From the NCBI GenBank assembly GCA_013822345.1, contig PNKH01000040.1, forward strand, positions 1 through 60,381: 60,381 bases of DNA, written 5' to 3'. This stretch comes from Isosphaera sp. Its GTDB lineage: Bacteria > Planctomycetota > Planctomycetia > Gemmatales > Gemmataceae. Of this stretch, positions 33,844 to 42,423 are shown piece after piece (positions within the stretch are counted from its first letter, which is position 1; each line of letters opens with the position of its first letter). The translations under genes were made by a program, and so were the position numbers. The notes beneath the pieces were generated by a model. It was given only the letters and a program-made list of their open reading frames with translations. It searched no databases and was not told the origin of the DNA.

Positions 33844-34409
33844 TACCGCAGGTAGTGGGCGTCCGGGTCGGCGGGCGGCCCGGCGGTCCGGCGGGCGGCG
33901 AACGCGGCCTTGGTCTCGGGGCGGGCGAGCACGATCAGGCCCCACAGGCCGAACGGGATGCCGGTGACGCAGCACCCGGTGGCGAACGGGACCAGGGAGA
34001 CGAGCGTCCCGGCCATCGCCAGCCGGTACCCGGACACCCGGGCCAGGGCCACCCCGCCGGCGGCCGCCAAGAGGTCGAGGGCGGCCCCGCCGCCGAGCAG
34101 CAGGGCGTTCTGCCGGACGTACCCGTCCCGGTCCTGGTTCAGGGCGGCCTCGAACTCCGCCACCTTCTGCTCCAGCTCCTGCCGCTCCGGCCCGGGCGGC
34201 TGCTTGGCCACCTGGCCCTTGAAGAACGCCACCATCGCGTCCGGGTCGAACACCAGCGGGCCGCTGAGCAGCCCGAGGACGACCAGCCCGAGCAGGGCGT
34301 TGACGACCAGGAAGACGCCCGGGGCCTGGGCCGCCGCCCGGACCCGCTCCAGGTCGCGGGGGTCGGCGGGGCGCGGGTCGTCGGGGGCGTCGCCGGGGTA
34401 CCCGGACAT
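33843..34409 (-). CDS. Membrane protein, 188 aa
   Basis: About four transmembrane helices: GVFLVVNALLGLVVLGLLSG near the start and LLAAAGGVALARVSGYRLAM, AGTLVSLVPFATGCCVTGIP, FGLWGLIVLARPETKAAFAA at the end, separated by a charged helix (KQPPGPERQELEQKVAEFEA). No recognised family. It begins 19 bases after the apt stop on the same strand, so it is likely in an apt operon. Confidence 0.65.
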   Translation of the reverse strand: MSGYPGDAPDDPRPADPRDLERVRAAAQAPGVFLVVNALLGLVVLGLLSGPLVFDPDAMVAFFKGQVAKQPPGPERQELEQKVAEFEAALNQDRDGYVRQNALLLGGGAALDLLAAAGGVALARVSGYRLAMAGTLVSLVPFATGCCVTGIPFGLWGLIVLARPETKAAFAARRTAGPPADPDAHYLR

Positions 34410-34428
34410 CGCGGCCTCGGGCGGGGCG

Positions 34429-34941
34429 TCAGTAGGTGAGGAGGCTGAAGCAGTCCCGCCCGGCGAGCGGGGCCCGGCCGTTCAGGAACGACAGCTCCAT
34501 CAGGAACGCGCACCCGGCGACCACCCCGCCGGCCCGCTCGATCAGGCTGCACGCGGCGGCCATCGTCCCGCCGGTGGCGAGCACGTCGTCGACCACCAGG
34601 ACGCGGGCCCCGTGGGCGACCGCGTCGGTGTGGACGTGCAGCTCGGCCGACCCGTACTCCAGGTCGTACCGGAAGCTGTGGGTGCCGGCCGGCAGCTTGC
34701 CCGGCTTGCGGAGCGGGATCAGGGCCTTGCGGAGTTCCAGCGCGAGCGGGGCGGCGAACAGGAACCCGCGGGCCTCGGCCGCGGCGATCGCGTCGAGCGG
34801 CCAGGTGGAGTAGTGGGCGGCCAGCTTGGCGACGGCGTAGGCGAACGCCGCCGGGTCGGCCAGGAGCGGGGTGATGTCCTTGAACAGGACGCCCGGCTTC
34901 GGGAAGTCGGGCACGTCGCGGATGTACGCCTTCAGGTCCAT
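34429..34941 (-). CDS. apt: Adenine phosphoribosyltransferase
   Basis: 170 residues with DFPKPGVLFKDITPLLADP, EARGFLFAAPLALEL, YDLEYGSAELHVHTDAV and the PRPP-binding VLVVDDVLATGGTMAA (residues 114-129). Salvages adenine to AMP. Length and all landmarks are normal. Followed by a membrane protein gene and hisI. Confidence 0.95.
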   Translation of the reverse strand: MDLKAYIRDVPDFPKPGVLFKDITPLLADPAAFAYAVAKLAAHYSTWPLDAIAAAEARGFLFAAPLALELRKALIPLRKPGKLPAGTHSFRYDLEYGSAELHVHTDAVAHGARVLVVDDVLATGGTMAAACSLIERAGGVVAGCAFLMELSFLNGRAPLAGRDCFSLLTY

Positions 34942-34998
34942 GTGCGGCCCCCGGGTGCGGTTGTCATAGCGGCCGGGGGCTCGCGGGACAGGGGCGGG

Positions 34999-35721
34999 TC
35001 ACGGCGGGGGCGGGGACCACGGGTTGCCGGCCAGCTCCCGCTTCCACAGCTCCTTGCCGTCCTTCAGGGCGGTGAGGGTGACCGCCGTCACCCGCGGGCC
35101 GCCGGGCTTGAACCCGGGCACCTGCTCGGCGAACCGGAACTCCAGGCCGCCGACCTTCGGCCCGACCGCCCCGAAGTCGGCCGCCTTCGGCTCGCCGTCC
35201 TTGGCGGTCACCTTCCCGGTCTTCAGGTCGACGACCGCGACCCCGGCGGCGGCCTTCCGGGCGGCCGCCTCGACCTCGGGGGTCGGCCGGGCCCCGCCGG
35301 CGTAGAACGCCCCGGCCCACCACCCGACCACGGCGGCGTCGCCGTCGACCCGGGCGGCGGCGCGGAACGTCCGGCCCCAGGTCTTGGCCGTGGTCGCCCA
35401 GTCCGGGAGGGCGATCGGGTCGGACGTGGTCACCGTCTTGCCGGTCGCGGCGTCGATGACGGCGACGCGGAAGGTGTTCGCCTTCTTGGGGTCGGCGGCC
35501 CACGCGAGCACGAACGTGTCGGACGCCCCGGCGGGGCGGTCGGCGTCCGTGTTCGCCCAGAGCGGCTTGCCGGTGGCGGGGTCGAGCGCCTCGACCCCCC
35601 CGTCCTTGGCCCGGACGACGACGAGTTTGGCCCCGGGCGGGACGACGGCGTCGTCCGCGACCCGGTGGCCGGCCGCGGGCGGGTCGGCGGCGAGGACCGC
35701 CGCGAGCAGCAGCAGCGACAT
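34999..35721 (-). CDS. Secreted PQQ-like beta-propeller fragment protein, 240 aa
   Basis: ATG 35721 follows GGAG. Short leader (MSLLLLAAVLAADPPAAGHR). Two or three PQQ-type repeats: GVEALDPATGKPLWANTDAD, AVIDAATGKTVTTSDPIALP, VAVVDLKTGKVTAKDGEPKA. This is too few blades for a full propeller, so it is either a partial propeller or a small sugar-binding beta sandwich. Function unknown. Confidence 0.65.
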   Translation of the reverse strand: MSLLLLAAVLAADPPAAGHRVADDAVVPPGAKLVVVRAKDGGVEALDPATGKPLWANTDADRPAGASDTFVLAWAADPKKANTFRVAVIDAATGKTVTTSDPIALPDWATTAKTWGRTFRAAARVDGDAAVVGWWAGAFYAGGARPTPEVEAAARKAAAGVAVVDLKTGKVTAKDGEPKAADFGAVGPKVGGLEFRFAEQVPGFKPGGPRVTAVTLTALKDGKELWKRELAGNPWSPPPP

Positions 35722-36059
35722 GAGGTTCTCCACGTACGGGGTCGGTCGTCCTCCCCGACAGGATACCGCCGTCGCGGGAAGAGGCGAAGCCGGATCCACA
35801 GAGGCCGGGCCGTGACCTGGACCGGGCGGCGGGCGGCGGCGCGGACTTCCGCCCCGACCGGCGCGTCGAGCTCGGCCTGGTCGGCCGCCGCCGCGCCAGC
35901 AGGGCGGCCGTGAACGGGTCGTCCGGGGCCATCGGTCGGACGCCCGCGGGTCGGGTCCGCGCCGGGCGACCGGAGCGCGGAGCGGCTGACGGCCTCGGCC
36001 GCGTCGGCCGGGGTTCACCGAGCGGGCGAACGCGACCGTTCCCCATCGCTGTTCGCGGG
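35722..36059. other. Gap with a weak gene remnant
   Basis: 338 bases between two leftward genes. On the minus strand an ATG at 35932 begins MAPDDPFTAALLARRR, and a natural continuation DQAELDAPVGAEVRAAARRP appears only after a one-base shift near 35880. This may be a decayed short gene. No hairpin, promoter box or RNA gene was seen. Confidence 0.3.
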
Positions 36060-36962
36060 TCAGTCCCAGTCCCAGACCAGCACCTTGCCGGTGTGGCTGC
36101 CGACCGCCGCCCGCGCCCCGTCCGGGCTGACCGCCACCGCCCACAGTTTCCCGACGCCCCACTCGATCACCCGCCCGGGGGTCAGGGTCTCCGCGTCCCA
36201 CACCCGCACCAGGCGGCCGTCGTCCACGGTCAGCAGCGCCCCGTCGGGGTGGAACGCCAGCGACAGGAAGTCCCGGCCGGCCGGGTTGGCGGCGGTGACC
36301 GGCGGCCGGTCCGGGTCGCCGACCGCCCAGCACACCAACTCCGCCTCGCACCGCCCGACGAGCCGCGCCCCGTCCGGGGAGAACCGGTACTGCCTCTGGA
36401 CCCACATCGGCCGGGCGGTGAACGCCGGGGCGAGGACGGCGAGTTGCCCCCCGGTGTCGGCCGACCGGACGGTGACCCGGTGGGCTCCCTCCAGGGCCGG
36501 GGCCGCCGCCTGCTCGACCGCGAACACGGCCCCGTCCGCGGCGAACGCGGCGTGGGCGAAGTACGTCCCGCGGACGGAGACGGTTGGCCCGGCGGCGACC
36601 CCGTCGGGGTCGATCCGGTACGTCCGGAGCGGGGTCCACTCGCGCTGGCGGACGACCCGGGTGCCGTCCGGGGAGACCGCCGCCGACCAGTACCGGTCGG
36701 TGGCGACCCGGGTCGGTCGGCCGCCCTCCGGGTTGAGGACGTACCAGCTGGATGTGGTGATGTAGAACAGCCGGCCGTCGCGGCGGAAGGCGAGGTGCCC
36801 CGCCCGGCCGTACCGCGCGGCGTAGACCTGCCGGGCCGCTGCCCCGGGGTCATGGGTGTCCCACAGGTGCAGATGGCCACGCCCGCCGGCCGCGAGCCAC
36901 CGCCCGCAGTGCGAGAACGCCAGCTCCTCCACCCGGTGCCGCCGGCCGCTCAGGATCTGCAT
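36060..36962 (-). CDS. WD40 beta-propeller protein, paralogue 3
   Basis: 300 residues, ATG 36962, no signal peptide. Begins MQILSGRRHRVEELAFSHCG. WD units are recognised by their ends: HLHLWDTHD, RYWSAAVSPDGTRVV, LLTVDDGRLVRVWDAE, and a final AAVGSHTGKVLVWDWD. About six or seven blades, one propeller. Scaffold function, partner unknown. Follows the nitrilase gene by 13 bases on the same strand. Closely related in length and ending to the genes at 37,957 and 38,876. Confidence 0.8.
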   Translation of the reverse strand: MQILSGRRHRVEELAFSHCGRWLAAGGRGHLHLWDTHDPGAAARQVYAARYGRAGHLAFRRDGRLFYITTSSWYVLNPEGGRPTRVATDRYWSAAVSPDGTRVVRQREWTPLRTYRIDPDGVAAGPTVSVRGTYFAHAAFAADGAVFAVEQAAAPALEGAHRVTVRSADTGGQLAVLAPAFTARPMWVQRQYRFSPDGARLVGRCEAELVCWAVGDPDRPPVTAANPAGRDFLSLAFHPDGALLTVDDGRLVRVWDAETLTPGRVIEWGVGKLWAVAVSPDGARAAVGSHTGKVLVWDWD

Positions 36963-36975
36963 GGTGACCGCCGGC

Positions 36976-37806
36976 TCACTTCGCCAGCTTCGCCGCCTCG
37001 AGCAGGTGCGTGTGGAACTCGCGGGCGCTGAACAGTGACCGGCCGACGCCCCACGCCTTGTCGGTCGCCGCCGGGTCGACATCGGCGAGGATGAAGTCCT
37101 CGCGGAGCCGGCGGCTCCGGGCCACCATCTCGCCGGACGGGTCGAGGACGTAGCTGTCCCCGTACCCGACCCCGTCGAAGCTCAGCCCGGACTCCTTCCC
37201 GAGCACCACGTTGTTCCCGCGGACGAACCACACGTCGTTCTCGACCGCCCGGGCGACGTGGTCGGCCCGGACCTTCTGGAAGTGGTCGATCAGCCCGCGC
37301 GGGCCGATGTAGTTGAAGTGCGGGGCGAAGACGATCCGGGCCCCCTTCAGCGCCAGGATCCGGGTCGGCTCGATGTACCCGCCGTCCGAGCAGATCACCA
37401 CCCCGAACTTCACCCCGTCCCGCTCGAACACCGGGAACTCGCGGCCCTGCTTGTGGAACGGCATGTAGGCGGTGCACTTGCTGTACGTCCCGAGCAGGTG
37501 CCCCTTGTGGACGACCGCGGCGGTGTTGTACAGGTCCTTCCCGCGGGCCTCGTTGAACCCGACGACGAACGTCGCCTCGAACTTGGCGGTGCGGTCGAGC
37601 AGCTTCATCACCTGCGGGGAGTCGGCCGCGAACGCCGACCGGCGGGCCGCGTCCTCCTTGTCCGGGTAGCCGGTGAGGAAGCACTCGGGGAAGGAGACGA
37701 CCGCCACCCGCTCCTTGTCGGCCCGCTCCAGCCCCTTGACCACCTTGTCGAGGTTGGCGTCGAAGTCGCCCGTCTTCGACTCGAGCTGGCAGTGCCCGAT
37801 CCGCAT
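36976..37806 (-). CDS. Carbon-nitrogen hydrolase (nitrilase superfamily)
   Basis: 276 residues from ATG 37806; a GTG immediately before it is possible but GGGGAGGG is better spaced for the ATG. Complete Glu-Lys-Cys triad: E41 in SFPECFLTGY, K110 in LGTYSKCTAY, C139 in VVICSDGGYIEP. Hydrolyses amides or nitriles through a cysteine acyl-enzyme. The substrate cannot be told from sequence. It lies between two WD40 genes, all leftward. Confidence 0.88.
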   Translation of the reverse strand: MRIGHCQLESKTGDFDANLDKVVKGLERADKERVAVVSFPECFLTGYPDKEDAARRSAFAADSPQVMKLLDRTAKFEATFVVGFNEARGKDLYNTAAVVHKGHLLGTYSKCTAYMPFHKQGREFPVFERDGVKFGVVICSDGGYIEPTRILALKGARIVFAPHFNYIGPRGLIDHFQKVRADHVARAVENDVWFVRGNNVVLGKESGLSFDGVGYGDSYVLDPSGEMVARSRRLREDFILADVDPAATDKAWGVGRSLFSAREFHTHLLEAAKLAK

Positions 37807-37889
37807 CACCGTACCCTCCCCGGGAAGCCGTACCGGGTGCCATCCTGACGCCTGGTTCGGCGGGGGTCAACCACCTTCCGACTGGGTGT

Positions 37890-37947
37890 GGGAGGGCGAG
37901 GCTCCCGCCGAGCCGGGGCGAAGGCTCGGCGGGAGCCTCGCCCTCCC
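37890..37947. repeat. Family B (REP-like) palindrome, copy at 37.9 kb
   Basis: Arms 37890-37914 and 37923-37947, 25 bp perfect, 8-base loop. Unit GGGAGGGCGAGGCTC, variable CCGCC, then GAGCC; GGCTC and GAGCC also pair inside one unit. It starts 83 bases upstream of the nitrilase start and ends 9 bases from the stop of the WD40 gene at 37,957. Same family as 39,852, 54,461 and the clusters around 57,832. Confidence 0.85.
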
Positions 37948-37956
37948 GGCGGCCGC

Positions 37957-38871
37957 CTAAAGGTCCAGGTCCCACACCACGACCCGGCCGTCCCCGCTGG
38001 CGGCCGCGAGTGCCCCGTCCGGGCTGACGGCGACCGCTCGCAGCTTCCCGACATCCCACCGGAACGCAGTCACCTCGGCGAGTTGGTCCGCGTCCCACAC
38101 CCGGACCGTGCCGTCGGCCGAGCCGGTCAGGAGCCACCGCCCGGACGGGTGGAACACGGCGTCGGTCGGGTCCGCGGCGGGAACCTCGCCGACCGGGTCG
38201 CCGGTCGCCGCGTCCCACGCCCAGATGCCGCCGGCCCGGACCGCCAGCACCCGTGCCCCGTCCGGGGAGAGGCGGAGCCGGTCCGACGCGTCCCACCGGC
38301 CGAGGTTCTGGGTGACCCGGCACACCTCCGCCCCGTCGGCCGCGGACCGCACGACCACCGACAGGGCCAGCCGCACACTGCGGCCGGGGCCGAGCTCGGT
38401 GTGGGCGACGAGCCGCCCGTCCGGGCTGGCGGCCAGCCCGAACGTCATCCGGCCGTCCGCGAACGGGTGGGACCAGGCGACCGCGTACCCCCGGCGACCT
38501 CCGGGCCGCCGGCAGACGACCCGGGCCGGGGACCGGCCGTGGGTGGTGAAGACGGCCCCGCCGGCGACCGCCACCCCGCCGGCCGGCCCCAGCTCGCCGC
38601 CCGGGAACTCGGTCCCGTACCGCCCGGTCTGGTCCGGGTCGATGACCTGGAGCGGGTGCCCGCCGACGCACGCCACCACCCGTCCGTCCGGCAGGAACCC
38701 GAGGTCGGTGACCGTCGAAAACCGGGTGTGCCACGCGTCGGCCTGCCGCCCGGTCGCCGCCTCCCACACGTCCACCCGGTTGCGGCCGTGCGCGGCCGCG
38801 GCGAGCCGCTCACCTGGCCCGAACGCCAGGAGGTCGATGTCGTCCCGGATCTCCCCGCGGAGGATTCGCAT
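37957..38871 (-). CDS. WD40 beta-propeller protein, paralogue 2
   Basis: 304 residues, ATG 38871 set 4 bases after the upstream stop. Begins MRILRGEIRDDIDLLAFGPG. Blade ends include NRVDVWEAATG, GIWAWDAATGDP, VRVWDADQLAEVT and the final GDGRVVVWDLDL. One propeller, cytoplasmic by lack of signal. Translationally coupled to paralogue 1. Confidence 0.8.
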   Translation of the reverse strand: MRILRGEIRDDIDLLAFGPGERLAAAAHGRNRVDVWEAATGRQADAWHTRFSTVTDLGFLPDGRVVACVGGHPLQVIDPDQTGRYGTEFPGGELGPAGGVAVAGGAVFTTHGRSPARVVCRRPGGRRGYAVAWSHPFADGRMTFGLAASPDGRLVAHTELGPGRSVRLALSVVVRSAADGAEVCRVTQNLGRWDASDRLRLSPDGARVLAVRAGGIWAWDAATGDPVGEVPAADPTDAVFHPSGRWLLTGSADGTVRVWDADQLAEVTAFRWDVGKLRAVAVSPDGALAAASGDGRVVVWDLDL

Positions 38872-38875
38872 TCCC

Positions 38876-39805
38876 TCACCCGTCAACGTCCCACACCACC
38901 AGCCGGCGGTCGCTCCCGCCGGCGGCACAGGTCGTCCCGTCCGGGCTGAACGCCAGGCACCGGACCCGCACCGCCTTCCCGGGGCCGGCGTCCCACCGGA
39001 ACCGGTTCACCTCCTCCCCGGTCGCCGCGTCCAGGAACCGGACCACCCGCCCGTCCGGCCCGCCGACCGTCGCCACCGCCACCAGGCCCCCGGACGGGTG
39101 GACGGCCACCGCCCAGACGAACACCTCCTGCCGAACCGACCACCGCGGGGCCCCGGCCGGCAGGTCCCAGAGGGTGACCGCCCCGTGCCGGCGGATCTGG
39201 GCCCCCACCAGGAACCGGCCGTCCGGGGGGAAGGCGAGCAGCGGGTACCGGCGGCCAGGCGGGGTGCGGGCGACCAGCCGCGGGACCGGGTCGCCGCGGC
39301 CCCACACCAGCAGCCGGCCGTCGGACACGACCGAGACGGCGAACGTCCGGTTGTCCGGGGCCAGGACCGGGTGGTAGCGAAGGTTGGTCGCCCGGCCGGG
39401 CGGCAGGTCGAAGTGCTCCGGCAGCGGGGCGGCGGCGGCCACGTCCCACAGCCGCAGCCGGAGCGACCGCGGCTCGTTCACCACCGCCAGGGTGCCGTCC
39501 TCGGACGCCTCCGCGACCCGCCCGGCCGACGGGTCGAGGCCCGGCAGTGCGGTCCGGGCGGCGAGGTCGAACCGGTGGAACCCCTCCGACGTGAGCACCC
39601 CGACGTGGCCGGCCGGCGACCGGAACCCCTTCAGCAGGGCCCACCGGTGCGGCTCGTCGGCCGGCACCCCGCCGACCTGGTCCGGCCGCCCGGCGGCCAC
39701 GTCCCAGGCGGTCAGCCGGGCCTTGGTGTCGAGGGCCAGGACCCGCCCGTCGGCGGCGTACCCGATGCTCTGGAACCCGCCCGCCGGGTTGTAGAAGGTC
39801 CGCAC
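38876..39805 (-). CDS. WD40 beta-propeller protein, paralogue 1
   Basis: 309 residues from the GTG at 39805; the open frame extends to 39916, but those residues are translation of a family B repeat. Begins RTFYNPAGGFQSIGYAADGR; blade ends include LTAWDVAAGRPD, AVTLWDLPAG, VVRFLDAATGEE and the final GGSDRRLVVWDVDG. It stops 4 bases before paralogue 2. Confidence 0.8.
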   Translation of the reverse strand: MRTFYNPAGGFQSIGYAADGRVLALDTKARLTAWDVAAGRPDQVGGVPADEPHRWALLKGFRSPAGHVGVLTSEGFHRFDLAARTALPGLDPSAGRVAEASEDGTLAVVNEPRSLRLRLWDVAAAAPLPEHFDLPPGRATNLRYHPVLAPDNRTFAVSVVSDGRLLVWGRGDPVPRLVARTPPGRRYPLLAFPPDGRFLVGAQIRRHGAVTLWDLPAGAPRWSVRQEVFVWAVAVHPSGGLVAVATVGGPDGRVVRFLDAATGEEVNRFRWDAGPGKAVRVRCLAFSPDGTTCAAGGSDRRLVVWDVDG

Positions 39806-39851
39806 CGCCGGCCCCCGCGCCCCGGTCGTCTCGTTCCCGAGGGGTGCCGGA

Positions 39852-39911
39852 CGGGAGGGCGAGGCTCCCGCCGAGCCGAGGCGTAGGCTCGGCGGGAGCC
39901 TCGCCCTCCCG
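39852..39911. repeat. Family B (REP-like) palindrome, copy at 39.9 kb
   Basis: Arms 39852-39877 and 39886-39911, 26 bp perfect, 8-base loop, same unit as 37,890 (CCGCC variant in both arms). It begins 46 bases upstream of the WD40 start and ends 31 bases after the stop of the PPC-domain gene. Confidence 0.85.
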
Positions 39912-39942
39912 AACACCGCCGGGTTACCTCACGGGCCGCCCG

Positions 39943-40704
39943 TCACCCCTCCGGACGGACCACCAGCCGGTACCCGAAGTTCGCGCCGCCCAGGTCGTTC
40001 GCGTCGGTCACCGCGACGAAGTACGTCCCGTCCCGCGGCAGCGCCACCACCAGCACCGGGTCGGCGGTCCCGTCCGTGTCGTCGGCCGAGTCGAGGACGC
40101 GCCGGTCCGCGTCGTACACCACCACCCGCGGGTCGGCCGGCGACCCGTGCCGGGCCGCCCGCACCTCCACCCGCACCCGGTCGCCCTTCTTCCCGGCGAA
40201 CCGGTACACGTCCGGGTCGCGCTCCTGCCGCACCGTCCCCTCGACCGCCGACGGCACCGGCACCGGCTGGGCCTGGTCGAACCCGTCGTTCGGCTCCTTC
40301 TCGGCGACCGCCGGGGTGTCGTCCCGGACGAGCAGGGCGTAGGCGTTCGACCCGGCGGCGGTGAGCGTCACCGCGCCCGGCTTCGCCCCCTTCGGCAACT
40401 CCAGCTCGACCTCGACCTCGGAGTCCCCGACCCGGTCGGCCGAGTAGTTGTTCGGCACCGGCACCGCCTTCGCCCCGAGTACCTTTACTTTCGCCCCGTC
40501 CGCCCCGCCGACCGTCACCTCCCTGACCGCCGCCAGGTTCTTGCCGCGGAGGGCGAGCTTCTGCGTCTCGCCGGGCCGGGCGACGAGCGGGACGGCGTAG
40601 AGGACCTTCGGGGCGTCCTTCTTCTCCGGCGGCTTCTTGTCCTGCGACCCGACGGGCGCCGCGAGGACGAACGAGACGACGATGAGGGCGACGTGGCGGG
40701 GCAT
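39943..40704 (-). CDS. Secreted protein with IPT/TIG-like and PPC domains
   Basis: 253 residues. Signal peptide (PRHVALIVVSFVLAAPVGSQ). An Ig-like part (YAVPLVARPGETQKLALRGK ... VREVTVGGADGAKVKVLGAK) is followed by a pre-peptidase C-terminal domain marked by EKEPNDGFDQAQPV, DPDVYRFAGKKGDRVRVEV and GTYFVAVTDANDLGG. PPC domains accompany secreted enzymes in planctomycetes; none is fused here, so it may be a stand-alone wall or binding protein. Downstream of a DUF1501 gene on the same strand, as in many planctomycete clusters. Confidence 0.78.
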   Translation of the reverse strand: MPRHVALIVVSFVLAAPVGSQDKKPPEKKDAPKVLYAVPLVARPGETQKLALRGKNLAAVREVTVGGADGAKVKVLGAKAVPVPNNYSADRVGDSEVEVELELPKGAKPGAVTLTAAGSNAYALLVRDDTPAVAEKEPNDGFDQAQPVPVPSAVEGTVRQERDPDVYRFAGKKGDRVRVEVRAARHGSPADPRVVVYDADRRVLDSADDTDGTADPVLVVALPRDGTYFVAVTDANDLGGANFGYRLVVRPEG

Positions 40705-40730
40705 GGTACGCCGCGGGAGGAATGACGCGA

Positions 40731-40809
40731 CCGGTCAGCGACGCATCGGAGATGCGTCCGCCCCACGACCCCGGTGGGGCGGACGCATCTCCGATGCGTC
40801 GCTGACCGG
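40731..40809. terminator. 36-bp perfect palindrome after the DUF1501 gene
   Basis: Arms 40731-40766 and 40774-40809, 36 bp perfect, 7-base loop. Contains the smaller GCGACGCATCGGAGATGCGTC palindrome in each arm, so one arm is itself a hairpin. It starts 11 bases from the stop of the DUF1501 gene. The longest exact stem in the window. Confidence 0.8.
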
Positions 40810-40820
40810 CGCGGGTCGGG

Positions 40821-42143
40821 TTACGCGAACAGCTCGCGGACCGGCTCGCCGGCGTCGAGGATCTCGATCGGCCGCCCGTCCGGCGCCTTCAGCATCGTCC
40901 GCGGATCGATGCCCAGCGCGTCGAAGATCGTGAACGCCACGTCCGCCGGCGACACCGGCCGCTGGGTGGTGAACGCCCCGTGCTTGTCGGTCTTGCCGAG
41001 CACGAACCCGCGCTTGACGCCCGCCCCGGCGAACAGCAGCGACCCGGCCGGACCCCAGTGGTCGCGGCCGGCCTCCTTGTTGATCTTCGGCGTCCGCCCG
41101 AACTCGCCCATCACCACCAGCAGCGTCTCGCCCAGCGTCCCGCGGGCGTCCATGTCCTCGACCAGGGCCGACACCGCCCGGTCGAACTCCGGCAGCTTCT
41201 TGTCCAGGCCCTCGAAGATCTTCCCGTGGTGGTCCCACCCGGCGTAGTTCACCGTCACGAACCGCACCCCGTTCTCGACCAGCCGGCGGGCCAGGAGCAT
41301 CGACTGCCCGGCCGTCGTCCGCCCGTACCGGTCGCGGAGCCTCTCCGACTCCTGGTCGATGGCGAACGCCCGCCGGGCCTCGCTCGACAGCACCATCTCC
41401 CGGGCCCGGGCGTGGAACTCGTCGTAGGTCGCCACCTGGTCGTTCCCCTCGACCCGCTTCGCCAGCCCGTCCACCGCCTGCAGGAGCGACTCCCGGCGGC
41501 CCGCCTGCCGGAGGTCCACCCCGGCGGCCGGCTGCAGGTCCTGCACCCGGTAGCCCGGCTGGTTCGGGTCGCCGGCCTTGAACGACTCGTACCGCCCGCC
41601 GAGGAACGCGCTCTTGCCGAGCTCCCAGGTGAACGACGGGTTCCGCGGGACGGCGACGTACGGCGGGACGGTCCCGGTGAACCCGGCCTCGTGGGCGACC
41701 ACCGCCCCGACCGCCGGGTAGTCGCCGAACGGGGTGCCGAACCGCCCGGACAGCACCCAGTTCGTTGCCGTCTCGTGGTGGTCGTTGTTGTGCGCCCCGG
41801 ACCGGACCAGGCTGACCCGGTCCATCACCTTCGCCGTCAGCGGCAGCCTCTCGCCGACCCGCAGCCCGGAGACGGCCGTCGGGATGGTGGCGTACTTCCC
41901 GCGGATGTCGTCGGGGGCGTCCGGCTTCGGGTCGAAGGTGTCGTGGTGGGAGAGCCCGCCGCCGAGGAACACCAGGACGACGGACTTCGCCCGGGCCCCG
42001 GACTTCTTCCCCGCCGCCTCGGCCCGGAGCAGCCCGGGGAGCGTCACCCCGGCCAGGCCGAGCGACCCGGCCCGGAGGAAGTCCCGGCGGGTGGCCCCGG
42101 AACAGTCCCGGGTGCGGCGGGTGTCGAAGACGATGTCGAGCAT
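40821..42143 (-). CDS. DUF1501 protein (Tat-exported sulfatase-like)
   Basis: 440 residues, ATG 42143 with GGAG 9 bases upstream. Starts with a twin-arginine leader (ATRRDFLRAGSLGLAGVTLP). Family landmarks: FLGGGLSHHDTFDPKPDAPD, DRVSLVRSGAHNNDHHETAT, VTVNYAGWDHHGKIFEGLDK, VVMGEFGRTPKINKEAGRDH. The alkaline-phosphatase/sulfatase-like fold is assumed for DUF1501; the reaction is unproven. Usually encoded beside DUF1549 or PPC genes, and here it precedes a PPC gene. Confidence 0.9.
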   Translation of the reverse strand: MLDIVFDTRRTRDCSGATRRDFLRAGSLGLAGVTLPGLLRAEAAGKKSGARAKSVVLVFLGGGLSHHDTFDPKPDAPDDIRGKYATIPTAVSGLRVGERLPLTAKVMDRVSLVRSGAHNNDHHETATNWVLSGRFGTPFGDYPAVGAVVAHEAGFTGTVPPYVAVPRNPSFTWELGKSAFLGGRYESFKAGDPNQPGYRVQDLQPAAGVDLRQAGRRESLLQAVDGLAKRVEGNDQVATYDEFHARAREMVLSSEARRAFAIDQESERLRDRYGRTTAGQSMLLARRLVENGVRFVTVNYAGWDHHGKIFEGLDKKLPEFDRAVSALVEDMDARGTLGETLLVVMGEFGRTPKINKEAGRDHWGPAGSLLFAGAGVKRGFVLGKTDKHGAFTTQRPVSPADVAFTIFDALGIDPRTMLKAPDGRPIEILDAGEPVRELFA

Positions 42144-42423
42144 CGGGGGGGGCTCCGGGCGGCGGCGGGACGAAGGTCGGGGCTGCGTACCCTTACCTTC
42201 GGCGGGGCGGGGGGGCCGGCTCGCGCGGGCGGAGAGAACTCGCCCGCTTCGTCATCTTACCGACCCCGCGCGGCCGGGGAAACGAGAAACCCCGGCACGG
42301 GCCGCGAGACCGACCGCGGGCGGCGGGGTTCCGGCCGACTCCCCTCAAGTCCGAAGTGGTGCACGGGGCGGGCCGCCCGGCGGGGCCGGTCCGCCGGCCG
42401 TACGGAACGCGGAACTTCCCGAC

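Noticed and set aside
38876-39916. Longer start for WD40 paralogue 1 at 39916
   Set aside because: The extra N-terminus is a translation of the family B palindrome and its flank (the GSAGASPS-type residues).
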